From Agrobacterium genomosp. 13 str. CFBP 6927 (GTDB taxonomy: Bacteria > Pseudomonadota > Alphaproteobacteria > Rhizobiales > Rhizobiaceae): a stretch of DNA of 64,000 bases. A program made the translations under genes and the position numbers. Under the pieces are notes generated by a model. That model had not been told where the DNA came from, did not search any database, and saw only the letters and a program-made list of their open reading frames with translations. This document shows, piece by piece, positions 44,031 to 52,534 of this stretch (the stretch's first letter is position 1; the number at the start of each line of letters is the position of its first letter). The stretch covers positions 1,767,851 through 1,831,850 of the forward strand of contig LT009757.1 in NCBI GenBank assembly GCA_900012615.1, written 5' to 3'.

Positions 44031-44657
44031 ATGCCGCAACCGAAAAAGACCCTATCCCGAGAACAGGAAACCGGCGAGTTGCCGAAGCTCAGTCGCATCT
44101 ATGAGCGGCATCCGCTTTATGGCGTCGATCTCTTCATCTCGGGCAAGGAAGGCGCCAGTGATCTCAAGCTTCTGCGCGATAACGGCATCACCACTGTCGT
44201 CAATTGCGCCGTCAATCTGGATTTCAATTTCGTGGAACAGCCGCAGATCGTTTCCGATCATGAAGGCAGTGTCTATGGGCCGGGTGAAATCCGCTATTAC
44301 AAGATCGGCCTGATCGACGGCGATGGAAATCCCGATACCCAGATGGTTGCGGCCCATTACATCCTGCGGGCGGCGCTGGAACAGATTCTGCCGGACAAGC
44401 CGTCTTATCCCCGGCGGGAGCGCGGCAACGTGCTGATCAATTGCCGCGGCGGCCGTTCGCGCTCCGTCGCCGTCGTTGCGCTCTTTCTGCACCTGACGCT
44501 GCCGGTGGAATTCCCGACGCTCGACGATGCCATCAGCTTCGTTCGCGTGAAGCGCGAATTGCCGGAAAACGAATGGTACAAGGCGCCGAAGCCCGTGCTT
44601 GCGGATGCCGCCAGCCGTGCCGCCGGGTGGATTACCATGATCGATGCCGCGCATTGA
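44031..44657 (+). CDS. Dual-specificity/tyrosine phosphatase-like Cys phosphatase (second copy)
   Basis: Cytoplasmic protein of 208 aa, a paralogue of the gene at 30951. The phosphate loop is NCRGGRSRS with C138, again with Asn before the cysteine. The acidic loop reads IDGDGNPDTQ. The segments VVNCAVNLDF, EIRYYKIGLIDG and VKRELPENEWY are shared with the first copy, so both descend from one gene. It is the last gene of the importer operon. Confidence 0.83.
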   Translation: MPQPKKTLSREQETGELPKLSRIYERHPLYGVDLFISGKEGASDLKLLRDNGITTVVNCAVNLDFNFVEQPQIVSDHEGSVYGPGEIRYYKIGLIDGDGNPDTQMVAAHYILRAALEQILPDKPSYPRRERGNVLINCRGGRSRSVAVVALFLHLTLPVEFPTLDDAISFVRVKRELPENEWYKAPKPVLADAASRAAGWITMIDAAH

Positions 44658-44724
44658 AGATGGCGGCGACTGCTGATTAGGTTCCGCAGGACTCGTGCGT
44701 TTGGCAAAGCCGTAGCATCAGCAC

Positions 44725-44845
44725 CCCGTCACCCCGGACTAGATCCGCGGTTCAGTGCGATCAAGTCCTTGATCGCAAAAGACTTGTTTCTCACGGCGCA
44801 GACGCGCCGTGACTGGATGCCGGGTCAAGCCCGGTATGACGGAAG
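44725..44845. repeat. Palindromic intergenic mosaic element (rhizobial type)
   Basis: Three nested inverted repeats follow each other: TGCGATCAAG/CTTGATCGCA (44756-44777), TCACGGCGC/GCGCCGTGA (44791-44812) and CCGGG/CCCGG (44820-44834). The ends read GTCACCCCGGACT and CCGGTATGACGG, roughly inverted to each other. This build resembles the RIME-like palindromic elements dispersed in rhizobial intergenic DNA. It lies between two convergent genes and may act as their terminator. Confidence 0.6.
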
Positions 44846-44882
44846 AGAGATTTTCCTCGATCTGAGTTCCGGTTCCCCCGGC

Positions 44883-46439
44883 TCACGCCTCATGAAGCGT
44901 ATTGTTCCACGCCCGGACTTTCTCGATGTTCCTGTCGGAACGGGAAACGATCTCGAATTCGAACCCATCTCCGGCAACACGCTCGCCGACCTCCGGAAGG
45001 CGATTGAGACGCCACAGGATGTAGCCCGCGACGGTGGAATAACGGTCGGCATCGTCCACAAGATCAATGTCGAGAAGGTAGGATGCCCTTCTGACATCGA
45101 CGGCGCCGTCGATAAGCCAGGAACCGTCTTCGGCCTTTTCCGAAATCAGCAGTTCCTCGCCTTCGTCCGGGAATTCGCCGGCGATCGCCTCGAGAATATC
45201 TGTCGGGGTGGTGATCCCCTGAAGCGTGCCATATTCATCGATGATGACGGCCATCTGCAGCGGCGATTTGCGCAGCTGTTCCATGACCTGCAAGGCGGTG
45301 GCGCTCTCGTGTACGACAAGCGGCTGCCGCAGAGAGCTTTCGAGGTTCAGTCTTCCGTCCCGTAGAAGATCGCGCAGCAGGTCCTTCGTGGCGGCGACGC
45401 CGAGGAAGGAGTCCAGTCTGCCCTGGGCGAGCATCAGACGGGAATGGTCGAGTTCGAGCAGGCGGTTTCTCAGCGTGTCGGGATCGGCATCGACATCCAG
45501 CCAGTCTATTTCCGTCCGTGGCGTCATGATCGAAACGACAGGGCGTTCGGCAAGCGTCAGCACGCCGCGGATCATGTCTTTTTCCTCGGATTTGAACAGA
45601 TCGCTTCGCGCCGCCTGTTCCGCAATCACATCGGCGGTGTCTCCGAGGGGCTGTTCGCCGACCCGGCCGCCCAGAAGCCGTAGAATGGCGTCTGAGGTCC
45701 GCTCGCGCATGTCGCCGGCGGTGATGCGTTTTTCGCGGTTGCGCCTGCCGAGCTGGTTTGCCGCCTCGATCAGCACGGAAAAGCCGATGGCCGCATAGAG
45801 ATAACCCTTCGGCAGGTGGAAACCGAAACCTTCGACGATGAGGCTGAAGCCGATCATCAGGAGAAAACCAAGGCAGAGAATGACCACGGTCGGATGTTTC
45901 GACACGAATGTCATCAGCGGTTTCGATGCCGCCATCATCACGGCCATGGCCACGCAGACGGCGGTGATCATCACCCAGAGATTATTGACCATGCCGACGG
46001 CGGTGATGACGCTATCCAGCGAGAAGACGGCATCGAGCACGACGATCTGCACGATGACCTGCCAGAAGACCGCATGGACCACCTTGCCCTGTTTCGGTTT
46101 GTGGTCACCCTCCAGCCGCTCGTGCAACTCCATCGTTCCCTTGGCGAGAAGGAAAGCGCCACCGAGAATGAGGATGAGATCGCGTCCGGAGAAGGAGAAT
46201 TCTGCGATGGTGAAGAGCGGCCTTGTCAGCGTAACGATCCAGGAAATCGAAAACAGCAGCAGGACGCGCATGATGAGCGCCAAGGACAGGCCGATGAGCC
46301 GCGCCCTGTGGCGCTGGTGCGGAGGCAGCTTGTCGGCGAGGATCGCAATGAAGACGAGGTTGTCGATGCCGAGGACAACTTCGAGGACGATAAGAGTAAC
46401 GAGGCCGATCCAGATGTTCGGATCTGCGAGGAATTCCAT
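44883..46439 (-). CDS. TerC-family membrane protein with CBS pair and CorC/HlyC domain
   Basis: Protein of 518 aa with three parts. An N-terminal TerC membrane domain (1 to about 235) has [14 protein letters not shown] near 20-33 and [15 protein letters not shown] near 134-148. A CBS pair follows (about 300-420; [31 protein letters not shown]). A CorC_HlyC transporter-associated domain (about 435-518) completes it. This matches the YoaE/YegH group. TerC proteins are linked to manganese or other metal export; CBS domains sense nucleotides. A structured leader precedes it. The start ATG has only a weak AAGG site, in keeping with translational control. Confidence 0.9.
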   Translation of the reverse strand: MEFLADPNIWIGLVTLIVLEVVLGIDNLVFIAILADKLPPHQRHRARLIGLSLALIMRVLLLFSISWIVTLTRPLFTIAEFSFSGRDLILILGGAFLLAKGTMELHERLEGDHKPKQGKVVHAVFWQVIVQIVVLDAVFSLDSVITAVGMVNNLWVMITAVCVAMAVMMAASKPLMTFVSKHPTVVILCLGFLLMIGFSLIVEGFGFHLPKGYLYAAIGFSVLIEAANQLGRRNREKRITAGDMRERTSDAILRLLGGRVGEQPLGDTADVIAEQAARSDLFKSEEKDMIRGVLTLAERPVVSIMTPRTEIDWLDVDADPDTLRNRLLELDHSRLMLAQGRLDSFLGVAATKDLLRDLLRDGRLNLESSLRQPLVVHESATALQVMEQLRKSPLQMAVIIDEYGTLQGITTPTDILEAIAGEFPDEGEELLISEKAEDGSWLIDGAVDVRRASYLLDIDLVDDADRYSTVAGYILWRLNRLPEVGERVAGDGFEFEIVSRSDRNIEKVRAWNNTLHEA

Positions 46440-46604
46440 GGTCAGGGGCCTTTATGGGAACGGGTGCGAACGCGCAAAGCCCCGGACTGAACATCCGAGG
46501 CTGGAACCCGTTTCGTTGAGGAAAACAAGAAAGGACGAGGCTGGCTTCGCTTTACGCAAGCCAGCCTCGTTCGGTGTCGACTATCGTCGCTACTGTCGCC
46601 TTCG
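46440..46604 (-). promoter_or_regulatory. Structured mRNA leader of the TerC-family gene with two alternative pairings
   Basis: On the minus strand a 13-bp perfect hairpin (46570-46535, 10-base loop) is followed by a T-rich tract. A second nested structure comes next (outer AACGGGT/ACCCGTT, inner AGCCTCGGA/TCCGGGGCT) just before the start codon. The arm CGAGGCTGG (46569-46561) can pair with CCAGCCTCG at 46544-46536 or with the identical CCAGCCTCG at 46504-46496, so two exclusive folds exist. That is how riboswitch or attenuator platforms work. I did not find the conserved yybP-ykoY manganese core. Confidence 0.55.
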
Positions 46605-46610
46605 TCAGGC

Positions 46611-46640
46611 ATATCGCGGAATTATCCCACTATCAGTCAA
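46611..46640 (-). promoter_or_regulatory. Promoter candidate for the TerC-family gene
   Basis: Reading the minus strand, TTGACT (46640-46635) and CGATAT (46616-46611) are 18 bases apart. Transcription would start near 46604 and give a leader of about 165 bases. The remaining gap to 46819 shows no gene. Confidence 0.5.
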
Positions 46641-46819
46641 TTCTTGTGCAGCCGGAACTAGCAGGTTTTCAGTGGATGGAAAAGTGTTTTTGCATGCTTC
46701 AGCCGTGTGCCGGCAGGGAATGGCAATCTTGGCGTGTAGAAATAAGGTGATATCCGGCGCAAAGATGCCATGTGCCGGGTTATCTATGCGATTGCCGATC
46801 ATCAAGAAGAATCAGGCGG

Positions 46820-47836
46820 TTACCGGGTTTTTTCGCCGATATCCGAGGTCGTCCGTCGGTCAATCGCCTTGCCATCGAGAATATTCTTCAAAATGTCGAG
46901 GCGGTCGTTGATCAGCCATCCATAATAGTTTTCGACCGGCAGACGGTTTTTGGCACCCGCATCCACAGCGGTGCGCAAGCGTTCGGCGCGACGCCGGGGC
47001 TGGCCGACATTGTAGAGGGTGGCGGTAATGCCCGGATTGCCGGAAATGTCGAAGCCTTTTTCCCGATAGGCGTCGATCGCGTCCCGCAAAATGGCGGCGA
47101 TGTAGATGATGCTGCGGTCGGGATCCATGACGTCGCGGTAAATATCCGCCGGTTTCTCCGCAGAAAGTTTCGGCAGGCCGCTGGTCCTGTTCACCAGGTC
47201 GGTCACCTGCAGGGCCGTCAAGGGGCTGATCTGACCAAGGCCGAAAGTCTGTCCGGCATAGAAAGGCTGGAAGAAGGCCCGCTGGAACGATATTGCCTCG
47301 TAACTGACCCCCTCGACCACCTTGCCCCGGAAATATTCGTCCCAAACCGTGTCACGGCAGCTCCACTGTTCGGACGTGGTGGCGAGCGCTTCGCAGGAGC
47401 GGAACTCCGGCCGCTCGAGAAACGACTTCAAGGAAACGCCCTGATAGCTGAATTTTATATCGAGTTCCGCATAGGAAATGGCCTTGATGTAATAGGTCTG
47501 CAAGCGATCCACGGCCGAAACATTGAAGGTGTGTTCGCCGACAATCGCGCCAACGATGTGGATCGGGTCGATGCCGTAAGCAGCCGCGGCCTTCCTGATC
47601 TTGCCGAGCAGAGCAGGTTCGCTGTTTAAAAGATCGATCGTCTTGCGGAATTTTTCCTCATAGGTCGTGTAGAACGCCTTTGTCCTGATTGCTGAGGTCC
47701 GCGGTATTTCCGGCTGTTCGGCTGAACGGTTTCCAGCGGGCACGACGGTTATCTGTTGCGCCACCGCATGGAAAGGAAGGCAGGCCAGTGTCAGGATGAC
47801 GGCGGCCGCGCGGGTGGTCTTCGCAAACAGGCTCAT
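46820..47836 (-). CDS. DUF1402-family exported protein with lysozyme-like features
   Basis: Protein of 338 aa with a Sec signal (MSLFAKTTRAAAVILTLACL, cleaved near AVA-QQIT). It resembles the rhizobial DUF1402 family. The mature part shows features of the lytic transglycosylase/lysozyme fold: IVGAIVGEHTFN near 93-104 with a possible catalytic Glu, QTFGLGQISPLTALQV near 194-209, and NPGITATLYNVGQPRRR near 278-294. Two cysteines (RSCEAL, WSCRDT) could form a disulfide. A role in peptidoglycan remodelling is inferred; family function is not established. Confidence 0.72.
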   Translation of the reverse strand: MSLFAKTTRAAAVILTLACLPFHAVAQQITVVPAGNRSAEQPEIPRTSAIRTKAFYTTYEEKFRKTIDLLNSEPALLGKIRKAAAAYGIDPIHIVGAIVGEHTFNVSAVDRLQTYYIKAISYAELDIKFSYQGVSLKSFLERPEFRSCEALATTSEQWSCRDTVWDEYFRGKVVEGVSYEAISFQRAFFQPFYAGQTFGLGQISPLTALQVTDLVNRTSGLPKLSAEKPADIYRDVMDPDRSIIYIAAILRDAIDAYREKGFDISGNPGITATLYNVGQPRRRAERLRTAVDAGAKNRLPVENYYGWLINDRLDILKNILDGKAIDRRTTSDIGEKTR

Positions 47837-47966
47837 GCATCGTTCTCTATGGTATGAATTGCTCTTGCGGCGATGGCTCCTTCATAGGCAGGCGGTCCGC
47901 GCATGGCAAGTTTTTGCCGCTCACTTTACCGTTGCCGGCTGCAAGGGACTGCCGATTGCTCCCATG

Positions 47967-48845
47967 TCACAGCTTGTAATCCCGCACGGTCACGACACCG
48001 AACGGATTGAATTTATACTCATCTTCCTCGTACCGGGTATCGTCCGACAATTCGAGGTTACGATCTTTCAGGGCCGTTTCGACGCCGTCGCGTGTCATCT
48101 GATCGGCGATATCGTCAATCAGCTTTGCAATCACCAGCTGCTCGGAATTGGTTGAGGGCTGAAGCTCGTCTTTTCGGGTGAAGTGCACCTGCACATCGGG
48201 CAATCCGACCAGATGAAAACCGACACTCCCCATTCCGTCCGCATCGCCGCCGATGGGACGGCGCGTGAAGGCCAGGCGGCAGGTTCTGGCGAGTGCCATC
48301 AGATCATCGGAAGCCGCTTCTCGGCGCGATTGCTCGAAGAGTTCCTTCCACCGTCGCGCACCATGGGCAACGCCGGCGCTTTCGCCCTTCACCGCAACCG
48401 CCCCGTGGTCGAGCATGTGTTGCACGAACATCAAGGCCTTTGCGGATGTCGTCACGGTTGTGTCCGCCGCCATGGATGGACCAAGCACATAAAGAACCGA
48501 ACCGTGCCCGGCGACGGCGTCCTCGTCAGCCTCCTGATAGGCATCCGGGTGGACACGATCCCAGCAGACATTGAAGGACCGCTCCATCCGGTCGTCCGGC
48601 TCATCCTGCGAATAATCCTCGTCGAGACTGAAATCGGCGGCAAAGGTGTCGACGGCGGCGCGAGCGCTCTGCTGGAGTGCCGCCAATCCATTTTCCTTAC
48701 CGAGAAAACAAAGGACATGGCGTGGCTCGTATTCGGAGCGGGATTGGGCAAATGCCGGTTTCTTGCCCGATGCCCTGCCAAGAGAGGGCCTCGTCAGCAC
48801 CAGACCGCCCAGAAGTGCGAGAACGCCGCGACGCCCTGAATTCAT
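47967..48845 (-). CDS. Hypothetical exported protein, DUF4261-like core possible
   Basis: Protein of 292 aa beginning with an arginine-containing signal (SGRRGVLALLGGLVLTRPSLGRA), perhaps Tat- or Sec-type. The ribosome site AAGGGGACATAGG is good. The middle part (SVLYVLGPSMAADTTVTT, then MFVQHMLDHGAVAVKGESAG) loosely recalls DUF4261-type proteins, but I am not sure. The C-terminal third is acidic. There is no catalytic motif I recognise. It is on the same strand as the DUF1402 gene, 130 bases upstream, so a shared transcript is possible. Confidence 0.6.
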   Translation of the reverse strand: MNSGRRGVLALLGGLVLTRPSLGRASGKKPAFAQSRSEYEPRHVLCFLGKENGLAALQQSARAAVDTFAADFSLDEDYSQDEPDDRMERSFNVCWDRVHPDAYQEADEDAVAGHGSVLYVLGPSMAADTTVTTSAKALMFVQHMLDHGAVAVKGESAGVAHGARRWKELFEQSRREAASDDLMALARTCRLAFTRRPIGGDADGMGSVGFHLVGLPDVQVHFTRKDELQPSTNSEQLVIAKLIDDIADQMTRDGVETALKDRNLELSDDTRYEEDEYKFNPFGVVTVRDYKL

Positions 48846-49058
48846 CCTATGTCCCCTTGGTTTCTGTCGGCAGGATCAAAGACGTTTCTAATGACATAAA
48901 CAAGAAGAGCTATCTCGCCCCAAGCCGTCTTTACCAAAAAAGCTTTCGCCACAGCGCCAGGACGCTCCAGCCTATTTTTATCATAGCGAGATTCGGCGTT
49001 ATAAAGTGCGGCCGCTTGCGCCATTTTGACCTCCGCCAGAAAACCAGGGGAGGCGCAT

Positions 49059-50021
49059 TTGCTTACGATCAATTCACAGGAAACAGCGGGTCTTTTGCCT
49101 TTTGACGGGCTGATCAAGGCGCTTTCCATTGCTTTCGCGGAAGGCTGCGAGATGCCGGTCCGGCATCATCACACAATCGACGTGGCAAATGAGGCTGCCG
49201 CGACCCTGTTGCTGATGCCGGCGTGGCATGGTGCACAGCGGTCGTCACGTTATCTCGGGATCAAGATCGTGACTGTTTTTCCCGGAAATGCCGCCAGAAA
49301 CCTGCCGGGGCTGACGTCGACATACATGCTTTATGACGCCCAGACCGGTATCCAGCTTGCCACGCTGGACGGCAATGTCATCACCGGCCGCCGGACAGTG
49401 GCGGCATCCGCACTCGCTGCGGATTATCTGGCGCGCAGGGATGCCAAACGGCTTCTGGTGCTGGGTGCCGGCCGTGTTGCCAGCCTCATTCCGGATGCTT
49501 ACCGCGCCGTCAGGCCGCTCGATCACGTTGCCGTCTGGGACATAGATCGCGGCAATGCCGAGCGACTGGCGCAGTCAATAGAGGCTTCGGGGCTTGCCAC
49601 TTCCGTGGTCGAGGACCTCGAAAAGGCGGTCGCAGAGGCCGACATCGTCAGCGCCGCGACGCTCGCCACCACGCCGATCATCAGGGGGGAGTGGCTGCGT
49701 CCCGGCACCCATGTCGATCTCATTGGCGGCTTTACGCCCGGCATGCGCGAGGCGGATGACGAGGCCATTCGCCGGGCTTCTGTATTTATCGATACGGAAG
49801 AGGCGCTGCACGAGGCTGGCGATCTCGTTCAGCCAATCAAGGCCGGTCTGTTTTCTCAGGAAAACGTCAGGTCGACCCTTGCCGGGCTTTGCAGGGCAAA
49901 TCGTTTCGCGCGCAGTTCCGACACGGAAATTACGCTCTATAAGGCTGTGGGAACGGCGCTTGCCGATCTTGCCGCCGCAACCATGGTTTATGAAGCTGCA
50001 GCTTCGAATGCAGAAAGGTGA
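49059..50021 (+). CDS. Ornithine cyclodeaminase/mu-crystallin family protein
   Basis: NAD(P)-binding enzyme of 320 aa. I start it at a TTG (49059) because a GGGGAGG site lies 6 bases upstream; a longer frame to 49026 lacks one. The Rossmann motif VLGAGRVASLIPDAY is at about 129-143. The N-terminal substrate region has LGIKIVTVFPGNAARNLPGL near 67-86. Family members deaminate ornithine or reduce ketimines, alanine or lysine-derived imines. With a Rid protein directly behind it, an imine or enamine-forming amino acid reaction is likely. Confidence 0.87.
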   Translation: MLTINSQETAGLLPFDGLIKALSIAFAEGCEMPVRHHHTIDVANEAAATLLLMPAWHGAQRSSRYLGIKIVTVFPGNAARNLPGLTSTYMLYDAQTGIQLATLDGNVITGRRTVAASALAADYLARRDAKRLLVLGAGRVASLIPDAYRAVRPLDHVAVWDIDRGNAERLAQSIEASGLATSVVEDLEKAVAEADIVSAATLATTPIIRGEWLRPGTHVDLIGGFTPGMREADDEAIRRASVFIDTEEALHEAGDLVQPIKAGLFSQENVRSTLAGLCRANRFARSSDTEITLYKAVGTALADLAAATMVYEAAASNAER

Positions 50022-50026
50022 GAGAC

Positions 50027-50422
50027 ATGGCCAAACGCGAAATCGTGGAAGTGCCGGTGGTTTCAGAGGCGATCCGCCGGCTCGGCGCGCCGACCTCCGC
50101 TCTTGTCCGTTCGGGTAACTTCATTGCGACCTGCGGCATGCCGCCGGTGGATATTGAGACCGGCGACATCGTCAAGGGCGATATAGCCGCCCAGACGCGG
50201 GCATCGCTTGAAGCGCTCAGGGTAACGCTGGCCGCGGCCGGAGCGACATTCGAGGACGTCATCAAAACCACCATCTATGTGACCGACGGCACGATGATGG
50301 CAACGGTGAACGGGATATACCGCGAATATTTTGCCGGTGGCTTTCCGGCGCGCACCTCGGCGACGATCAAGCCCTGGTCGTTGCCCTTCGATATCGAGAT
50401 CGAATGCCTCGCCGTCATCTGA
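50027..50422 (+). CDS. Rid family (YjgF/YER057c/UK114) protein
   Basis: Small enzyme of 131 aa that forms trimers in this family and hydrolyses reactive imines or enamines to ketones and ammonia. The GDIAAQTRASLEALRVTLAA helix and VIKTTIYVTDGTMMATVNGIY strand-helix are diagnostic. The usual catalytic Arg position (near CVARVE or xRxxxxV in RidA) reads FPARTSATI, with an Arg preserved at about residue 111. It follows the cyclodeaminase-like gene by 5 bases, so the pair is an operon. Confidence 0.9.
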   Translation: MAKREIVEVPVVSEAIRRLGAPTSALVRSGNFIATCGMPPVDIETGDIVKGDIAAQTRASLEALRVTLAAAGATFEDVIKTTIYVTDGTMMATVNGIYREYFAGGFPARTSATIKPWSLPFDIEIECLAVI

Positions 50423-50502
50423 AGTAAGGTCGATCCGGGCAGGGCGCGGCGGGCGGATCGGCTCACGCGCTCTGTGCCGCGTCGCCGTCCTAGCGCTCAA
50501 AA

Positions 50503-51153
50503 TTACTCAGCGCTTTTATCGGAAGGCTCCAGCGGCGAAAGCCCATAGAGTTTCACGATATCCTCGCCTTTTTCGAGCCTGGCAATGATGCCGGGCTCTT
50601 TCGCCTGAATGACGAGCGCCTCTTTTGCCGCCGCCAGCGCTTCGCCGGGCGGCAGGATGCAGACGCCGTTTTCATCGGCCAGCACGATATCGCCATTGTT
50701 CACCCCCACGCCACCGCAGACGACCGGTGTTGCTATATCGCCGCCACCACCCGGCTTTGTCGTCACCGGCGAACGGCCGCGACACCAGACCGGCAGGCCG
50801 GCGCTTCGGATCGCGCCGATATCGGTCACGTAACCGTCGAGGATGACGGCGGAGACGCCACGGGCGAGTGCCGCAGCGGTCATTACCGCGCCCCAGCAGG
50901 CATGCCTGTCGTCATTCGGTCGCTCGATGACAAGGATGTCTCCAGGCGTGGCCCGGGAAAGGGCGTGAATAAGCGCCGTTCCGTCATCTCCCGGCAGGCT
51001 GACCGTCAGCGCGGGACCGGCCGCGCGGACGCCGTCGATGACGCATTGTATCGCCGGCTCCATGAAACCTTCCGATTTGAAATGGCCGATCGTCGCCGTC
51101 TCGACGCCCAAGAGCAGTTCGAGCGCTTCGTTGATTTTGTCGGGATTTTCCAT
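50503..51153 (-). CDS. RraA-like / 4-hydroxy-4-methyl-2-oxoglutarate aldolase family protein
   Basis: Protein of 216 aa with the RraA fold. Conserved features are ATPGDILVIERPNDDRHACWGAVMTAAA (a Gly-Asp rich helix start near 67-94), the region ARGVSAVILDGYVTD near 98-112 that binds metal and pyruvyl groups, and GVGVNNGDIVLADENGV near 158-174. The family includes HMG/oxaloacetate-cleaving aldolases and the RNase E inhibitor; in this class the aldolase role is common. The ATG at 51153 has a GGAGAGACAC site. It lies just after the MFS transporter terminator. Confidence 0.85.
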   Translation of the reverse strand: MENPDKINEALELLLGVETATIGHFKSEGFMEPAIQCVIDGVRAAGPALTVSLPGDDGTALIHALSRATPGDILVIERPNDDRHACWGAVMTAAALARGVSAVILDGYVTDIGAIRSAGLPVWCRGRSPVTTKPGGGGDIATPVVCGGVGVNNGDIVLADENGVCILPPGEALAAAKEALVIQAKEPGIIARLEKGEDIVKLYGLSPLEPSDKSAE

Positions 51154-51162
51154 GTGTCTCTC

Positions 51163-51196
51163 CAAAAGAAAAGACGCCGGCGCGGGCCGGCGTCTT
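51163..51196 (-). terminator. Rho-independent terminator/attenuator between MFS and RraA-like genes
   Basis: On the minus strand an exact 11-bp stem (AAGACGCCGGC/GCCGGCGTCTT, 51196-51171) is followed by TTCTTTT. It stops transcripts from the MFS gene; the RraA-like gene starts only 10 bases downstream and would receive read-through only. Confidence 0.85.
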
Positions 51197-51214
51197 GTGA
51201 TATGTCGATTGGGA

Positions 51215-52534
51215 TCAGTTGGTTTTGGCCAGGTCGCGCTTCACGGTTTCGGTGAGCGCCAGCAGGGCGACGGCCGAGAGCAGGGCGGAGCCGATCATGT
51301 ACCAGGCGACGGATGCGCCGCTGCCGGTAGCCGAAAGCAGCCAGGTGGTGATGACGGGGGTGAGGGCGCTGCCCAGAACACCCGACAGCATATAGGCGAT
51401 CGACAGTCCGGAATAACGAACCTTCGTGCCGAAGAGTTCGGCAAGGAAGGTGGCGATCGGGCCGTAATTGGCTGCAAAGGCCGTCATCATCAGCAGGTAA
51501 CCGACGAGGGCACCGGCAAAGGTGGCCGTATCCATCAACCAGAACATCGGGAAGGCGACGAGCGCTTCGGCGAGAATGCCGCCGAGGATAACCGGCCGGC
51601 GGCCGATCTTATCGGAAAGCAGGCCGAAGAGCGGCAGAAGGAAGATACACGCCGTGCAGGAAATCAGCACGATGATCAGCATTTCATTGCGGGCGATGTT
51701 AAGCGCCTGGGTGCCGTAGCTCAGGCCGAAGGCGACGATGAGATTGAAGGACGAGCCGGTGGACATGGTGGCGATGCCGCCGAGAACGACTGTCTTCCAG
51801 GATTTCGAGAGCAGTTCGATGAACGGCATGCGTACCGTCGCCTCTTCCGTCTTCACCTTGGCGAAGGACGGCGTTTCGGCGGTATTGAGGCGAATGTAAG
51901 CACCCACGCCCACCAGCAGAATGCTGACGAGGAATGGAATGCGCCAACCCCAGGAAATGAGATCCTCGGGCGACATGAGGAAGCCGATGGAGAGGAAAGC
52001 GAGGTTTGCAATCAGGGTGCCGGCCGGAACGCCGATCTGCACCCACGATCCGTAAAGGCCACGCCGGTTCTGCGGTGCATGTTCGACGGCCATCAACACC
52101 GCGCCGCCCCATTCACCGCCAAGCGCCAGACCCTGCACGACGCGTAGCGCCAGAAGCAGAATGGGAGCCCAGACGCCGATCTGGTTGTAATTGGGCAGAA
52201 GGCCGATAGCAAAAGTCGCGACACCCATCATCACGAGCGATACGAGCAGCATCGATTTGCGGCCGATCCGGTCGCCGAAGTGGCCGAAAAGCGCGGCACC
52301 GACGATACGGGCAAGATAGGCCGAGGCGAAGGTGCCGAACGCCAGAAGCGTGCCGACAATCGCATCGAAGCTCGGAAAGAAGACCTTGTTGAAGACCAGC
52401 GCGGAAGCGGTGGCGAAGACGAAAAGATCGTACCATTCGACGGTGGTGCCGATGACGCTTGCGACGGCAATCCGGCGAACATTGACCGGTTGTTGTTTTC
52501 CGACGGCGCCCATGAGAGCGGTTTCCCCTTGCAT
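51215..52534 (-). CDS. MFS metabolite:H+ symporter (MHS family)
   Basis: Inner-membrane transporter of 439 aa with 12 predicted helices. The family signatures are clear: GTTVEWYDLFVFATASALVF near 25-44, GHFGDRIGRKSMLLVSLVMM near 81-100, and LALRVVQGLALGGEWGGAVL near 130-149. This places it with KgtP, ShiA and ProP-type carriers of carboxylates and betaines. The ATG at 52534 has an AAAGGGGAA site. The neighbouring carbamoylase-type hydrolase and RraA-like aldolase suggest an organic acid or N-acylated amino acid cargo. Confidence 0.9.
   Translation of the reverse strand: MQGETALMGAVGKQQPVNVRRIAVASVIGTTVEWYDLFVFATASALVFNKVFFPSFDAIVGTLLAFGTFASAYLARIVGAALFGHFGDRIGRKSMLLVSLVMMGVATFAIGLLPNYNQIGVWAPILLLALRVVQGLALGGEWGGAVLMAVEHAPQNRRGLYGSWVQIGVPAGTLIANLAFLSIGFLMSPEDLISWGWRIPFLVSILLVGVGAYIRLNTAETPSFAKVKTEEATVRMPFIELLSKSWKTVVLGGIATMSTGSSFNLIVAFGLSYGTQALNIARNEMLIIVLISCTACIFLLPLFGLLSDKIGRRPVILGGILAEALVAFPMFWLMDTATFAGALVGYLLMMTAFAANYGPIATFLAELFGTKVRYSGLSIAYMLSGVLGSALTPVITTWLLSATGSGASVAWYMIGSALLSAVALLALTETVKRDLAKTN

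Noticed and set aside
44725-44845. CRISPR repeat or insertion-sequence end
   Set aside because: No regular spacers, no transposase and no target duplication; the nested palindromes fit a rhizobial intergenic mosaic element.
46440-46604. yybP-ykoY manganese riboswitch
   Set aside because: Position before a TerC gene fits, but I could not find the conserved core sequences of that riboswitch; recorded only as an undefined structured leader.
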